A DNA stretch of 64,000 bases from Caldithrix abyssi DSM 13497 (GCF_001886815.1 NZ_CP018099.1:2974501-3038500); one strand, 5' to 3'. Counted from the stretch's first letter, positions 9,054-17,614 are shown. The notes: generated by a model not told the origin, from the letters alone. Made by a program: numbers and translations.

Positions 9054-9864
9054 ATGGGGAAAATAAACAAAAAAGAGAGAAAATTCAACGAAGAAACCTT
9101 ATTAGTTACAGTGGATATAGGCAAAAAATTTAATTACGGTTATGCACGTACAAAAGATGGTCAGGAGTTAGAAGTGTTTAAGTTTTTTAACACAGGTAAA
9201 GGATTCGAATATTTTTTAAAAAAAGTAGAAAGCTTCAGAGCAAAGACCGGTCTTAAGAATTGTTTATTTGGCCTGGAATCCACTGGCAGCTATGGGCTTG
9301 CGCTCATTCATTATCTACATCGAAGGGGCTATGAGATTGTACAAATAAATCCGATGCATACCAAGCGCCTGAAAGAATTAACGGACAATAGTCCCAATAA
9401 GACAGATAAAAAAGACCCAAAGGTCATAGCAGATATAATAGAATTAAACAAATATTTAACAGTAATCATCCCAGAGGGAATTTTTGCGGAATTACGCGAA
9501 TTGGTTCATTTAAGAGAGAAAATACTTGAAGATCTACGAAGGAGTTATAATCGAATTGAGGGACAGTTATTTAAGATATTTCCGGAATTCTCTCAGGTCA
9601 TGAGAGATTTAACTACAAAGACTTCACGTTATCTTTTGGCTCATTATACTTTACCTCAATTCATATTGGATTTAGGCTTAACAAAGCTAACAGAGCTAAT
9701 AAAGTCAGTAAGTAAAAACCGATTAGGTGAAGAAAAGGCCCTTGCTTTATATGAAGCTGCTAAGATGAGCGGAGGCATCAAAGAAGGAACCCGGTCCATT
9801 GTAATGGAGATCAAGATACATCTTGATCAGATAGATCGTTTAGAATCTTATCAAAAGTCACTAA
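9054..9864 (+). pseudogene. IS110/IS1111-family transposase, 5' part (interrupted)
   Basis: Encodes the RuvC-like DEDD domain: LVTVDIGKKFNYGYA supplies the first Asp, LFGLESTGSYG the Glu, and NKTDKKDPKVIADII the later Asp residues. AAAGGAG lies 7 nt upstream of the ATG. The frame runs cleanly through YQKSL and is then broken by an IS1634-like element; the remaining codons up to 9965 are read from that element. Deleting the insertion and one CTAA copy joins YQKSL directly to KDEIENYLKEV in the downstream part. Confidence 0.9.
9861..9864. repeat. Target-site duplication CTAA (left copy)
   Basis: CTAA directly abuts the inverted repeat CCCATCTTGAACA of the IS1634-like element; its partner is at 11897-11900. 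Confidence 0.8.
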
Positions 9865-11896
9865 CCCATCTTGAACAAAATTTAAGCCCAAATCACCAAA
9901 TTTCCACCTTCGGTTTTTGTAAGTTATTGGTTTTTTTGGATCGAGTTTTCGAGATGTCGTTGTAGTGCCCCATACTATATTGGTTTCCCCCTTGACTTAA
10001 TTGACTGATATGATTATATTTGAACATGTTTATTAAAGAAGTCACAAAAAAGAATAAAGGGTACGATAAAACCTTCGTTTACCATCAATTGGTCGAATCC
10101 TATCGTACTGAAAAAGGCCCAAGACAAAGAAAATTGCTCAACCTGGGCAAGCTTACCATTCCTAAAGACCAATGGAAAACACTTGCCAATCGCATCGAAG
10201 AGATCATAAGCGGACAAACTTCACTGATCGAAGTGGATGAGCAAATTGAACAATTAGCCCAGCGCTATGCCTCGCTTTTAATTCAAAACAAACTAAAACA
10301 AGAAAAGGTAGAAAAAAAAGAAAGCCCACAGGAAACCGAGACCATTTTTACGGGCTCTGTCAAATTCAGAGATGCTCGCAGTATAGGAGGCGAATACATC
10401 AGTTTGATGATGTTAAGAAAGCTTAAGTTCAATGAACTTTTAAAAAAGCTGGGCTTTAAGGAGAAGGATATTAAACTGGCCGAACTGTTGATCGTTGGGC
10501 GCCTGGTGCACCCCTCAAGCGAATGGGCGACCTTACGCTGGGTCAAAAAGCAAAGCGCCATCGATGAGCTTTTAGAGTTAGACCTTTCAAGACTTTCTCA
10601 CAATAAACTTTATCGAATTACGGATCAATTATTAGAACATAAGGACAAAATCGAAAATGGTTTGGTAGAGCAAGAACGACTGTTATTTTCTTTGCAGGAA
10701 AAGATCATCCTGTACGATTTAACCAATACATATTTTGAGAGCAGCCGTACCAGCGAGCTCAAGGCTCGCGGACGCAGTAAAGACAAGCGTTACGATATGC
10801 CCCTGGTGACTTTAGGCCTGGTATTGGATGAGGATGGATTCCCCAAGGAGAGTCGTCTTTTCTCTGGCAATGTTTCCGAACCAGAGACTTTGTCTAAAAT
10901 TCTGGATACGATAGGCGGCAAAGTCAGGAAATTGATTATTTTAGATGCCGGGATTGCCACAGAAGAGAACTTGCAACTGATCACAAAGCGTGGACACGAC
11001 TATCTGGTTGTCTCACGCAGTAAACCGGAAATTGAGATCGAAGAAAATGCTTTTAAGCAGATTAATCACGATCAACCCCATAAAGTGGAAGCCTATCTTT
11101 ACCGTAAGGATAAGGAGCTTTATTTATACTGTCGCAGCGCCTCAAGGCAAAAGAAAGAGGAAGCCATTCGACAATTTCATCAGCAGCGCTTTGAGGCGGA
11201 GTTGAAGTATGCGGCGGAAAGTTTACACAAGAAACGAGGCACCAAGAAATATTCCAAGGTTTTAGAACGCATTGGCCGCATAAAGGAACGTCATGCAAAG
11301 GTGGCCTATTTTTATGATATTACGGTTGAGCACCATAATGGTATCGTAACAGAGATCAGCTGGAAGATAAAAGACGAGCAAAAGATGGATGATCGATTTT
11401 CCGGCACATATTATTTGCGGACGAGTCGTCTGGATTTAACAGATCGCCAGATCTGGCAACTCTACATCAGTTTAACGGATGTGGAGGATGGATTTCGCTC
11501 GTTGAAGAGTGAGTTAGGCTTAAGGCCTAATTTTCACCAGAAGGATAAGCGCATTGAGGGGCATATTTTCATTTCGATTTTAGCCTTTCATGTATTGATA
11601 AGTCTTCAAAAACAATTACATGATGCCGGCGTTTATCATCGCTGGTCAACCATTCGTGAATTACTTTCCGTACAGCAGCGCGTAAGCGTTGAGATGAAAA
11701 CGCAGAAAGGAGATTTATTAGTCATAAGAGATACGACCGAGCCGGAAGCGATCCATTATTTAATGGCGCAGGCATTTAAGATCAAGCCCAAGCCATTAGG
11801 TATGAAAAAGATAAGAATTTAAATATTGTAGTGGTAATAAAAAAGAACGACATGTTGTTTTTAAATAACTTAAATCGTTTTAGTGTTCAAGATGGG
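9865..11896 (+). mobile_element. IS1634-like insertion sequence
   Basis: A 2032-bp element with 13-bp perfect terminal inverted repeats CCCATCTTGAACA (9865-9877 and inverted at 11884-11896), flanked by CTAA duplications. It sits in frame-disrupting position inside the IS110/IS1111-like transposase gene and carries a single intact transposase. ISfinder lists usually 5-6 bp duplications for this family, so the 4-bp repeat is slightly short. Confidence 0.9.
10020..11822 (+). CDS. IS1634-family DDE transposase (intact)
   Basis: 600 residues, the usual size for the family. The N-terminus YDKTFVYHQLVESYRTEKGP and LLNLGKL are typical of IS1634 transposases. Catalytic segments: ILYDLTNTYFE (first Asp), KLIILDAGIATEENL (second Asp), and DVEDGFRSLKSELGLRP with the Glu of the third motif. 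No frameshift, so it may be active. No convincing ribosome site precedes the ATG, as is common for transposases kept at low expression. Confidence 0.93.
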   Translation: MNMFIKEVTKKNKGYDKTFVYHQLVESYRTEKGPRQRKLLNLGKLTIPKDQWKTLANRIEEIISGQTSLIEVDEQIEQLAQRYASLLIQNKLKQEKVEKKESPQETETIFTGSVKFRDARSIGGEYISLMMLRKLKFNELLKKLGFKEKDIKLAELLIVGRLVHPSSEWATLRWVKKQSAIDELLELDLSRLSHNKLYRITDQLLEHKDKIENGLVEQERLLFSLQEKIILYDLTNTYFESSRTSELKARGRSKDKRYDMPLVTLGLVLDEDGFPKESRLFSGNVSEPETLSKILDTIGGKVRKLIILDAGIATEENLQLITKRGHDYLVVSRSKPEIEIEENAFKQINHDQPHKVEAYLYRKDKELYLYCRSASRQKKEEAIRQFHQQRFEAELKYAAESLHKKRGTKKYSKVLERIGRIKERHAKVAYFYDITVEHHNGIVTEISWKIKDEQKMDDRFSGTYYLRTSRLDLTDRQIWQLYISLTDVEDGFRSLKSELGLRPNFHQKDKRIEGHIFISILAFHVLISLQKQLHDAGVYHRWSTIRELLSVQQRVSVEMKTQKGDLLVIRDTTEPEAIHYLMAQAFKIKPKPLGMKKIRI

Positions 11897-11900
11897 CTAA
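11897..11900. repeat. Target-site duplication CTAA (right copy)
   Basis: Right-hand partner of the CTAA at 9861-9864, immediately after the inverted repeat end GATGGG. Confidence 0.8.
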
Positions 11901-12331
11901 AGGATGAGATAGAGAATTATTTAAAAGAAGTGCCATACAGCAGGAACATATTATCCATAAAAGGGATAGGACCCATAATCGCAGCCATTTTAATAGGAGA
12001 GTTAGGAGATATCCGCAGATATAAAAGTTATCGTGAGTTAGAGAAGATAGCGGGATTAAACCTGTATGAAGTCAGTTCTGGCCAACATAAAGGTAAACAT
12101 CACATAAGCAAACGCGGTCGGAGTTTATTAAGAAAAGCTCTTTTTTATATAGCCATCAATGCAAGTAGAGGTATCTTACAAGAAGTTTATCAGGTACATA
12201 AGGAGAAAGGGATGGCCAGCGCCAAGGCTTTAACGGCGTTATCCAGAAAGATATTAGCCATTATTTTTGCATTAGTAAGAGATGATAGTTTCTACATAGA
12301 AGGCTATAAAAAATCAAATAAAGCAGCCTAA
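11901..12331 (+). pseudogene. IS110/IS1111-family transposase, 3' part (interrupted)
   Basis: In frame with the 5' part after conceptual removal of the IS1634-like element. It carries the Transposase_20 (IS116/IS110/IS902) domain: SIKGIGPIIAAILIGELGD is the helix-hairpin-helix-like segment, and GRSLLRKALFYIAINAS holds the conserved Ser-containing helix used as the nucleophile in this family. A start reading from 11831 would use insertion-sequence codons and gives no complete enzyme. Confidence 0.88.
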
Positions 12332-12618
12332 AAGCAACAATTTGAGATATGGCGGGAAGACCTTCGGCCCCCCCATAAAGGCATACAGATAGTATGACCT
12401 TCGGTAAGAGAGCAAAAAAAGGCTTCCCGTCATATTTACCTTAGTTCCGATTAAGTAAGATAAGAGCTGTTAAAATACAGACTCTCGAATATCAGGGTAG
12501 AACAAGGTAAAATATCTCAAAAAATAGGCGAAAAAGTTATCCACAATAATTAACATATTAAAAAGAAAGGAGTTAGGTGTGTAAAAAATGAGTTATCCAC
12601 ATATCCACACCCTCTACA
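12332..12618 (+). other. 3' non-coding end of the IS110/IS1111-like element
   Basis: Continues to 14627-14660 after the IS1182-like insertion. Holds the candidate bridge RNA hairpin and three DnaA-box-like words (TTATCCACA at 12537-12545 and 12593-12601, ATATCCACA at 12601-12609). No open frame of note. Confidence 0.6.
12347..12435 (+). ncRNA. Candidate bridge (seek) RNA segment of the IS110/IS1111-like element
   Basis: An 89-nt segment closed by a 13-bp stem, ATATGGCGGGAAG with CTTCCCGTCATAT (one G-U pair), 15 nt after the transposase stop codon. Inside it the word GACCTTCGG occurs twice (12359-12367 and 12396-12404), with a run of seven C after the first. IS1111-group bridge RNAs are known to lie downstream of the transposase gene. 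The first loop resembles the insertion site, which has GACTTCGG (8947-8954) followed by a G run. Prediction by eye only; full RNA limits are unknown. Confidence 0.5.
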
Positions 12619-14626
12619 GGGGCTGTCCCAAAAGTAAATCAAGATGTATAAATATGCAGGTTTTTAAATATAATTTTATTGGTAAATGTGATACGAAATT
12701 ATGGAAAAGGTAAAAGATTTCAACAAAAAAACATGAATAAAAACAAGATTTAAATTGGTTCTATTTATTGTCTTTAGCACATAAAATAACTTGCATTAAT
12801 AACTTGAAAATATTAAATTTAAAATAAAAACCATGAAGCCAAAAAGTTGTCGAAAAATCCCATTTAAAACCACCGATCAAAACCAACTTACTATTCTTCC
12901 GCCTTCATTAGATGAGCTCATAGAACCCAATCATATGGTTCGGTTTATCAATGCCATCATAGATAAGATGGATATTGATTTTTTAATTAAAGAATACAAA
13001 GGAGGCGGTCGGGCCGCGTATCATCCGCGGATGCTATTAAAAGTAGTCATTTATGCCTATACGCAGAAGATATTTACTTCGCGCCAGATAGCTAAGGCCT
13101 TAAGAGAGAATATTCATTTCATGTGGTTATCAGGGAACAGTCGTCCGGATTTTAGGACGATAAATCGTTTTCGTTCATCACGATTGAAGGGAAAAATAGA
13201 GGAAGTATTCACCTATGTAGTTGAGCAATTATTGGAGTTGGGCTATATCGAATTAAATGATCTTTTTATAGACGGGAGCAAATTTCAGGCGAATGCGAAT
13301 AAATACAAGGCCGTCTGGAAGAAGAATGTAGACCGTTACCAGAGAGTACTTCAAGAGAAGCTAAAGGAATTACTAAAGAAGATAGATAACGAGAATGATT
13401 TAGAGAATCGTTTATACGGTAATAAAGATTTAGGAGAATTAGGAGAGGATGTTAATTTAAGCTCTCATCAGATTGAACAAATAGTAGATATATTGAATGA
13501 GCGGTTAAAAAAGGAACCGGACAATAAGGAATTAAAGAGAGCAAAAAATAAAATAGAGAAGGATTATTTACCGCGCCAACGTAAATATGAAAAACAACGA
13601 AAGCTTCTAAATGGTAGGAATAGCTATAGCCAGACGGACCCGGATGCTACCTTTATGAGTAAGAAGCGGGATCATCATAATAATACGGATTTGCTTCCGA
13701 GTTATAATGTTCAGGTAGGAAGTGAGAATCAATTTATAGTGAATTATACGATAAATCAGAACGCGAATGATAGCGTATTATTAAAGCCCTTTATGGAGTC
13801 ATACAAGCGTTGTTATGGTAGGCAACCAAATCGAGTAATAGGCGATGCAGGCTATGGAAGTGAGGAGAATTATGCATATTTGGAATCAGAAGGTGTAGAA
13901 GCTTATATCAAATACAGTAGTTATTACAAAGAGCAAAAGAAGTCATACAAAGAGAATCCTTTTTTGATAGATAACATGCGGTATGATCCTGAATTAGATC
14001 GCTATGAATGTCCTGCCGGTCGGTATTTAGAATATGTTGGAGAACAGGAAAGTGTTACGTCGACGGGATTTAAAGTAAAGCATCGTATTTACCGTAGTGA
14101 GAGTTGTGAAGGCTGTGCATTGAAAGAGAAGTGCTACAAGGGCCAGACTGCACGTGTTGTTAGAGTAAATGTCATGCTTAATGATTATAAAAAGCAGGTT
14201 CGTTCTCGATTGAATACGGAAGAAGGAAGAAAATTAATCAGCAAACGAGGTTCGGAGATAGAAACAATTTTTGGACAAATAAAGCATAATCTTGGAATAA
14301 GGGGCTTTTTATTAAGAGGATTAGATAAAGTAAAAACAGAATTTGGTATAATAGCAGTGGCGTATAATTTAAAAAAGATGTTTAATCAGATGAAAGAGTT
14401 TGGTTTAGTTAACGAGATGTATAAATATAGCGCTAACATCTTTTTTAATTTACACCGTGCAAGCCAGAGTCAAAATTTAGGCCTAAAAAATACCATATTA
14501 GAAACGTTAGAGCGATTTTTTATAGAAATTAAGGAAAAAATAGTTGTTAAATATTCATCTTGTCTCTTCAACGCCAAAATATGTTTTGTATAAAAATTTA
14601 CTTTCATCGACTTTTGGGACAGCCCC
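12619..14626 (+). mobile_element. IS1182-like insertion sequence
   Basis: 2008 bp with 17-bp perfect terminal inverted repeats GGGGCTGTCCCAAAAGT (12619-12635; inverted at 14610-14626). It interrupts the 3' non-coding end of the IS110/IS1111-like element. I see no target duplication at the two flanks (CTCTACA against TTTATTA). Confidence 0.9.
12833..14593 (+). CDS. IS1182-family DDE transposase (intact)
   Basis: 586 residues. N-terminal ILPPSLDELIEPNHMVRFIN and YHPRMLLKVVIYAYTQ are the DUF772-type leader of IS1182 and IS5-like transposases. Catalytic residues are likely in DLFIDGSKFQANANKYK (Asp), NRVIGDAGYGSEENY (Asp) and GSEIETIFGQIKHNLGIRGF (Glu). A Cys cluster (YECPAGRYL, ESCEGCALKEKCYKG) before the last motif is typical of the family and may bind zinc. 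The frame is intact. Confidence 0.93.
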   Translation: MKPKSCRKIPFKTTDQNQLTILPPSLDELIEPNHMVRFINAIIDKMDIDFLIKEYKGGGRAAYHPRMLLKVVIYAYTQKIFTSRQIAKALRENIHFMWLSGNSRPDFRTINRFRSSRLKGKIEEVFTYVVEQLLELGYIELNDLFIDGSKFQANANKYKAVWKKNVDRYQRVLQEKLKELLKKIDNENDLENRLYGNKDLGELGEDVNLSSHQIEQIVDILNERLKKEPDNKELKRAKNKIEKDYLPRQRKYEKQRKLLNGRNSYSQTDPDATFMSKKRDHHNNTDLLPSYNVQVGSENQFIVNYTINQNANDSVLLKPFMESYKRCYGRQPNRVIGDAGYGSEENYAYLESEGVEAYIKYSSYYKEQKKSYKENPFLIDNMRYDPELDRYECPAGRYLEYVGEQESVTSTGFKVKHRIYRSESCEGCALKEKCYKGQTARVVRVNVMLNDYKKQVRSRLNTEEGRKLISKRGSEIETIFGQIKHNLGIRGFLLRGLDKVKTEFGIIAVAYNLKKMFNQMKEFGLVNEMYKYSANIFFNLHRASQSQNLGLKNTILETLERFFIEIKEKIVVKYSSCLFNAKICFV

Positions 14627-14660
14627 TTTATTATTAAAATATTTGACTATAATAAATCAG

Positions 14661-14744
14661 GGGGGAAGGGGGTGAGGGCTATTGTAAACTTTTCTCTATT
14701 TTTTGCATATATATATATTTGATGTCACTTTTGAGACACCCTCG
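14661..14744. mobile_element. Right half of the split MITE
   Basis: Starts with the G-rich palindrome flank and ends ACTTTTGAGACACCCTC, matching, inverted, positions 39066-39148 of the intact MITE (TATATATA tract and GATGTCAC included). Together with 8868-8959 it reconstitutes one complete MITE of about 176 bp. Confidence 0.85.
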
Positions 14745-15197
14745 AAATGATTATAGCGAAACCGTTTCAACGGTTTGCGCAATGTACATTGGATCACCAT
14801 TCTTCATAAACAGGCTCTTTCCTTCCATTCAGAACGCCTTCCCCCGTGCCACAAATCCCAAACACTGTTGGAAAAAATTACCCACCGACAACGCCAAAAA
14901 TTATCGCTGCAATGGACAAATTTTTATTTTAAAACATTCTTTGCACCCTTTGTGACTTCTCTGTGCGCTGTGCGCCGTGCGCTCTGTGGTTGCTTAAATC
15001 CCTGCGAAATGTTTAAGGAAAAATTTTGAACTCCCAAAAATCAATCATGATAATCCTGAAATCATGTAAATCATGGTTCAAACTTCACTAACAGTCATTC
15101 AAAATCACAATTCATTGGATGATGTCCAGCCCGGGTAATCTTTAACAGCGTCTGCGCCGAAAAAAGTCTAAGAGTTGAATGATGGAATTCCACCACC
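14745..15197. other. Repeat-rich gene-free stretch
   Basis: Holds the second copy of the degenerate dispersed repeat (14758-14890) and, near 14940-14999, a sequence built on TTTGTGACTTCTCTGTG and CTCTGTGGTTGCTT that recurs at 60526-60566. No credible gene; short frames across 14719-15029 are repeat read-through. The palindrome TGGAATTCCA (15182-15191) lies just past the response-regulator stop. Confidence 0.55.
14758..14890. repeat. Degenerate dispersed repeat, copy 2
   Basis: Direct-orientation, diverged copy of 8600-8740, opening with the hairpin AAACCGTTTCAACGGTTT (14759-14776). Confidence 0.55.
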
Positions 15198-16382
15198 CTA
15201 TTTTAAAAACAGGGGTTCATTAAAGATGTTTTCGATTTGTTTTTCCTCAATAATGGGGCCCGAAGAAAAGATCACCAATTTTTCTACCACATTTTTCAAT
15301 TGCCGCACATTTCCCGGCCAATCGAACTGTTTAAGGAGCTCAATGGCCGTATCAGAAAAATCCAGAATTTTTTTATTGTACTGATCGGTTGCCTTGCTCA
15401 ACAAAAAGCGGGCAATATGCGGAATGTCTTCTCGGCGTTCGCGCAATGGCGGGATGTGGATGTGTAATACATTCAAGCGGTGATAAAGATCCTCGCGAAA
15501 CTTCTTTTCAGCAATCAATTCTTCTAAATTTTGATTGGTGGCGCTAATAATTCGGCAGTTCGCCTTGTAGGTTTTATTGTCGCCCAACATGCTAAACTCG
15601 CCAGTATCAAGAATTTTGAGAAGTTTGGCCTGCAGGTAAATATCCATATCGCCGATTTCATCTAAAAACAGCGTGCCATCCTGTGCCAGATGAAATTTAC
15701 CTTTTTTAGTTTCCACCGCGCCGGTAAAGGCCCCCTTAACATGACCGAACAATTCGCTTTCCAGCAATTCATTGGGAATGGCGGCGCAGTTGATTTTTAT
15801 GAATGGTTTGCCGGCACGGGGACTGTTGTAATGCAAGATGTTGGCCACCAGTTCTTTACCGGTGCCCGTTTCTCCGGTAATCAACACTTTTGCATCAGCG
15901 GTGGAAAAAATCTTGATTTTTTTAAAAACCTCTTTCATCACGGGGCTTTCGCCGATCATCTGGTATTTTTCGTCAATGGCCGTTAAAAGCATGTCGCGTT
16001 CCTTAGACCACGCATTGCGCTCGATGGCGTGCTTCAGCATCATGATCAAACGCTCGGGCTCAATCGGTTTTTCGATAAAATCGTAAGCGCCTTTTTTCAT
16101 GGCGTGGACAGCCAGAGGGATGTTACTTTGACCAGAAATAAAAATCACGGGAACCAGCGGGTCCTCTTCCATGATCTTATCCATCAACTGAATGCCATCC
16201 AGACCCGGCATTTTCATGTCAAGCAAAATGCAGTCGTAAGAATTATTTTTAATTTGCTCCACTGCTTTAAAAGGATCGATGGCCACCTCTACGTCAAACT
16301 CAAATTTGGTGAGCAATTTTTTTAGAGCCTTTAAAAAATCTATGTCGTCGTCCACGGCTAATAAGCGGTGTTTCTTCTCCAT
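15198..16382 (-). CDS. NtrC-type sigma54 response regulator without a DNA-binding domain
   Basis: Residues 1-125 are a receiver domain with the acidic pocket DDD at 11-13 and phospho-acceptor Asp55 in CILLDMKMPG. A sigma54 AAA+ domain follows: Walker A GETGTGKE, the sigma54-contact loop GAFTGA, and Walker B TLFLDEIGDM. After FDWPGNVRQLKN the protein ends within about 25 residues, so the Fis-type helix-turn-helix normally found at the C-terminus is absent. I translated past the stop in frame and saw no Fis-like sequence. It overlaps the kinase gene by 25 bp, so the pair is co-expressed. It could act on sigma54 without specific DNA binding. Confidence 0.9.
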   Translation of the reverse strand: MEKKHRLLAVDDDIDFLKALKKLLTKFEFDVEVAIDPFKAVEQIKNNSYDCILLDMKMPGLDGIQLMDKIMEEDPLVPVIFISGQSNIPLAVHAMKKGAYDFIEKPIEPERLIMMLKHAIERNAWSKERDMLLTAIDEKYQMIGESPVMKEVFKKIKIFSTADAKVLITGETGTGKELVANILHYNSPRAGKPFIKINCAAIPNELLESELFGHVKGAFTGAVETKKGKFHLAQDGTLFLDEIGDMDIYLQAKLLKILDTGEFSMLGDNKTYKANCRIISATNQNLEELIAEKKFREDLYHRLNVLHIHIPPLRERREDIPHIARFLLSKATDQYNKKILDFSDTAIELLKQFDWPGNVRQLKNVVEKLVIFSSGPIIEEKQIENIFNEPLFLK

Positions 16383-17614
16383 GAAATGTCCTTTTCTTGT
16401 TGCACCTTAATCTCTTTGGGAATGATGATCTGAAATTTTGTCCCCTTATGCAGTTCGGAATCAATGAGAATCTCACCCTGATGATTGGCCACAATTTGTT
16501 TTACGAACACCAGCCCCAGGCCGGTTCCATGTGTTTTGGTGGTAAAGCTGGGTTCAAAAATTTTGTCTTTTACCGCCGAAGGGATACCGATTCCGCTATC
16601 GGAAATATTAATACAAATAGCATCTTTATGCTTCTCGCGGGCAAATGATGCGGGATAGGTGCTGATGCGAATTTCGCCCTGGGCCCCGACAGCATCCAGC
16701 GCGTTTTCAACCAGTTCTTTAAACACCACTCTTAACTGATCGGCGTCGGCCGTAATAAGCCTGGCTTCATCTGAAATATCTTTTACAATTTTTACCTGCT
16801 CTGGCGGATGAAACTGCAAAAGCGTTTCATCGCACAACTCTGCCAGATCGATAATATTAATTTTCAGTTTATTTAACTGCGCGATCTTTGAATAATTATT
16901 GGTGATGGATTGAATTCGATTCACTTCATGATTAATATTTTTCAGGTCTTCCTGCACTTCCGGATCTTCAATATTGTTGATAATGTATTTTAACGTCTCA
17001 ACCGAAAACTTGATGGTAGCCAGTGGGGTTTTAATATCATGCGCCATTTTGCGCACCAGACGATGAATAAGGTCTTCTCGCTCGTTCAATATTTCCTGTG
17101 AAAGGTCATAAATTTCGACCACGTAACCAATGGTGGAACGCAATCCCTGAACAGGATAGCCTATCAGCCGTCCCTTCAGAATCGATTTATTACTAAATAT
17201 GGTCAGTTCTTCATTAATCTCCTGCCCGTAGAGTAATAAATTTTCTAATTGCGCTTTTAACTGCGGCAGAGTCTGTAAAACAATCTTAAAATGCCTGCCC
17301 CGGTATTTTTCCATGGGCATGTGAAGCATGTCGGATATATTTTTATTAAAACCTGTTAAATGCCCCTGCGCATCAAAAAACATCACGCCCTTATTGGGTA
17401 TATTAAGATGCCTTTTTATAAATCGGTAATAAAAGAGAATGGAGTTAAAGTAACGTAAAACGAGGAGTCCTACAAAAATGAACATTCCTAATAATAATAA
17501 ATAAATGAGCCATTGCGAAAATACAAATCCCGTAGCCAGCGATAACTCTGGTTGTTCCCCGCCAATGATAAAGCACGGATTTTTGAATACTCCGGCAAAA
17601 ATGCATTTTAGCAT
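16358..17614 (-). CDS. Membrane-bound sensor histidine kinase (NtrB-like), partner of the sigma54 regulator
   Basis: One clear transmembrane helix near residues 30-50 (WLIYLLLLGMFIFVGLLVL) is followed by a PAS-like domain (GVMFFDAQGHLTGFNKNI), a HisKA H-box with MAHDIKTPLATIK, and an ATPase domain with ENALDAVGAQG (N box), ISDSGIGIPSAVKDKIFEP (G1/F) and THGTGLGLVFVKQI (G2). No large extracytoplasmic sensor is present, so the signal is probably cytoplasmic or membrane-borne. The start codon is uncertain. The 3' end overlaps the regulator start. Confidence 0.9.
   Translation of the reverse strand: MLKCIFAGVFKNPCFIIGGEQPELSLATGFVFSQWLIYLLLLGMFIFVGLLVLRYFNSILFYYRFIKRHLNIPNKGVMFFDAQGHLTGFNKNISDMLHMPMEKYRGRHFKIVLQTLPQLKAQLENLLLYGQEINEELTIFSNKSILKGRLIGYPVQGLRSTIGYVVEIYDLSQEILNEREDLIHRLVRKMAHDIKTPLATIKFSVETLKYIINNIEDPEVQEDLKNINHEVNRIQSITNNYSKIAQLNKLKINIIDLAELCDETLLQFHPPEQVKIVKDISDEARLITADADQLRVVFKELVENALDAVGAQGEIRISTYPASFAREKHKDAICINISDSGIGIPSAVKDKIFEPSFTTKTHGTGLGLVFVKQIVANHQGEILIDSELHKGTKFQIIIPKEIKVQQEKDISWRRNTAY

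Larger units (their letters stand above)
8960..14660 (+). mobile_element. IS110/IS1111-like insertion sequence, interrupted by two other IS elements
   Basis: Outer limits are fixed by the break in the MITE. Sub-terminal inverted repeats TATTATAGT lie at 8967-8975 and, inverted, at 14646-14654, each 6-7 bp inside the ends; this is the IS1111-group layout. Removing the IS1634-like (9865-11896, with one CTAA) and IS1182-like (12619-14626) insertions leaves an element of about 1.66 kb with a 413-residue DEDD transposase followed by about 320 bp of 3' non-coding sequence. No target duplication is seen, as expected for this family. Confidence 0.8.

Noticed and set aside
11831-11900. Separate gene start for the IS110-like 3' part
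   Set aside because: The first 23 codons of that frame lie in the IS1634-like element; the real protein frame is the continuation of the interrupted transposase.
12537-12609. Chromosomal replication origin
   Set aside because: The DnaA-box-like words lie inside an insertion sequence and no dnaA, dnaN or AT-rich unwinding region is nearby.
14719-15029. Plus-strand ORFs after the element nest
   Set aside because: They span the MITE end and dispersed repeats; no ribosome site.
15182-15191. TGGAATTCCA as an operator
   Set aside because: A 10-bp palindrome containing an EcoRI-type site just past a stop codon, with no promoter nearby; too little support.
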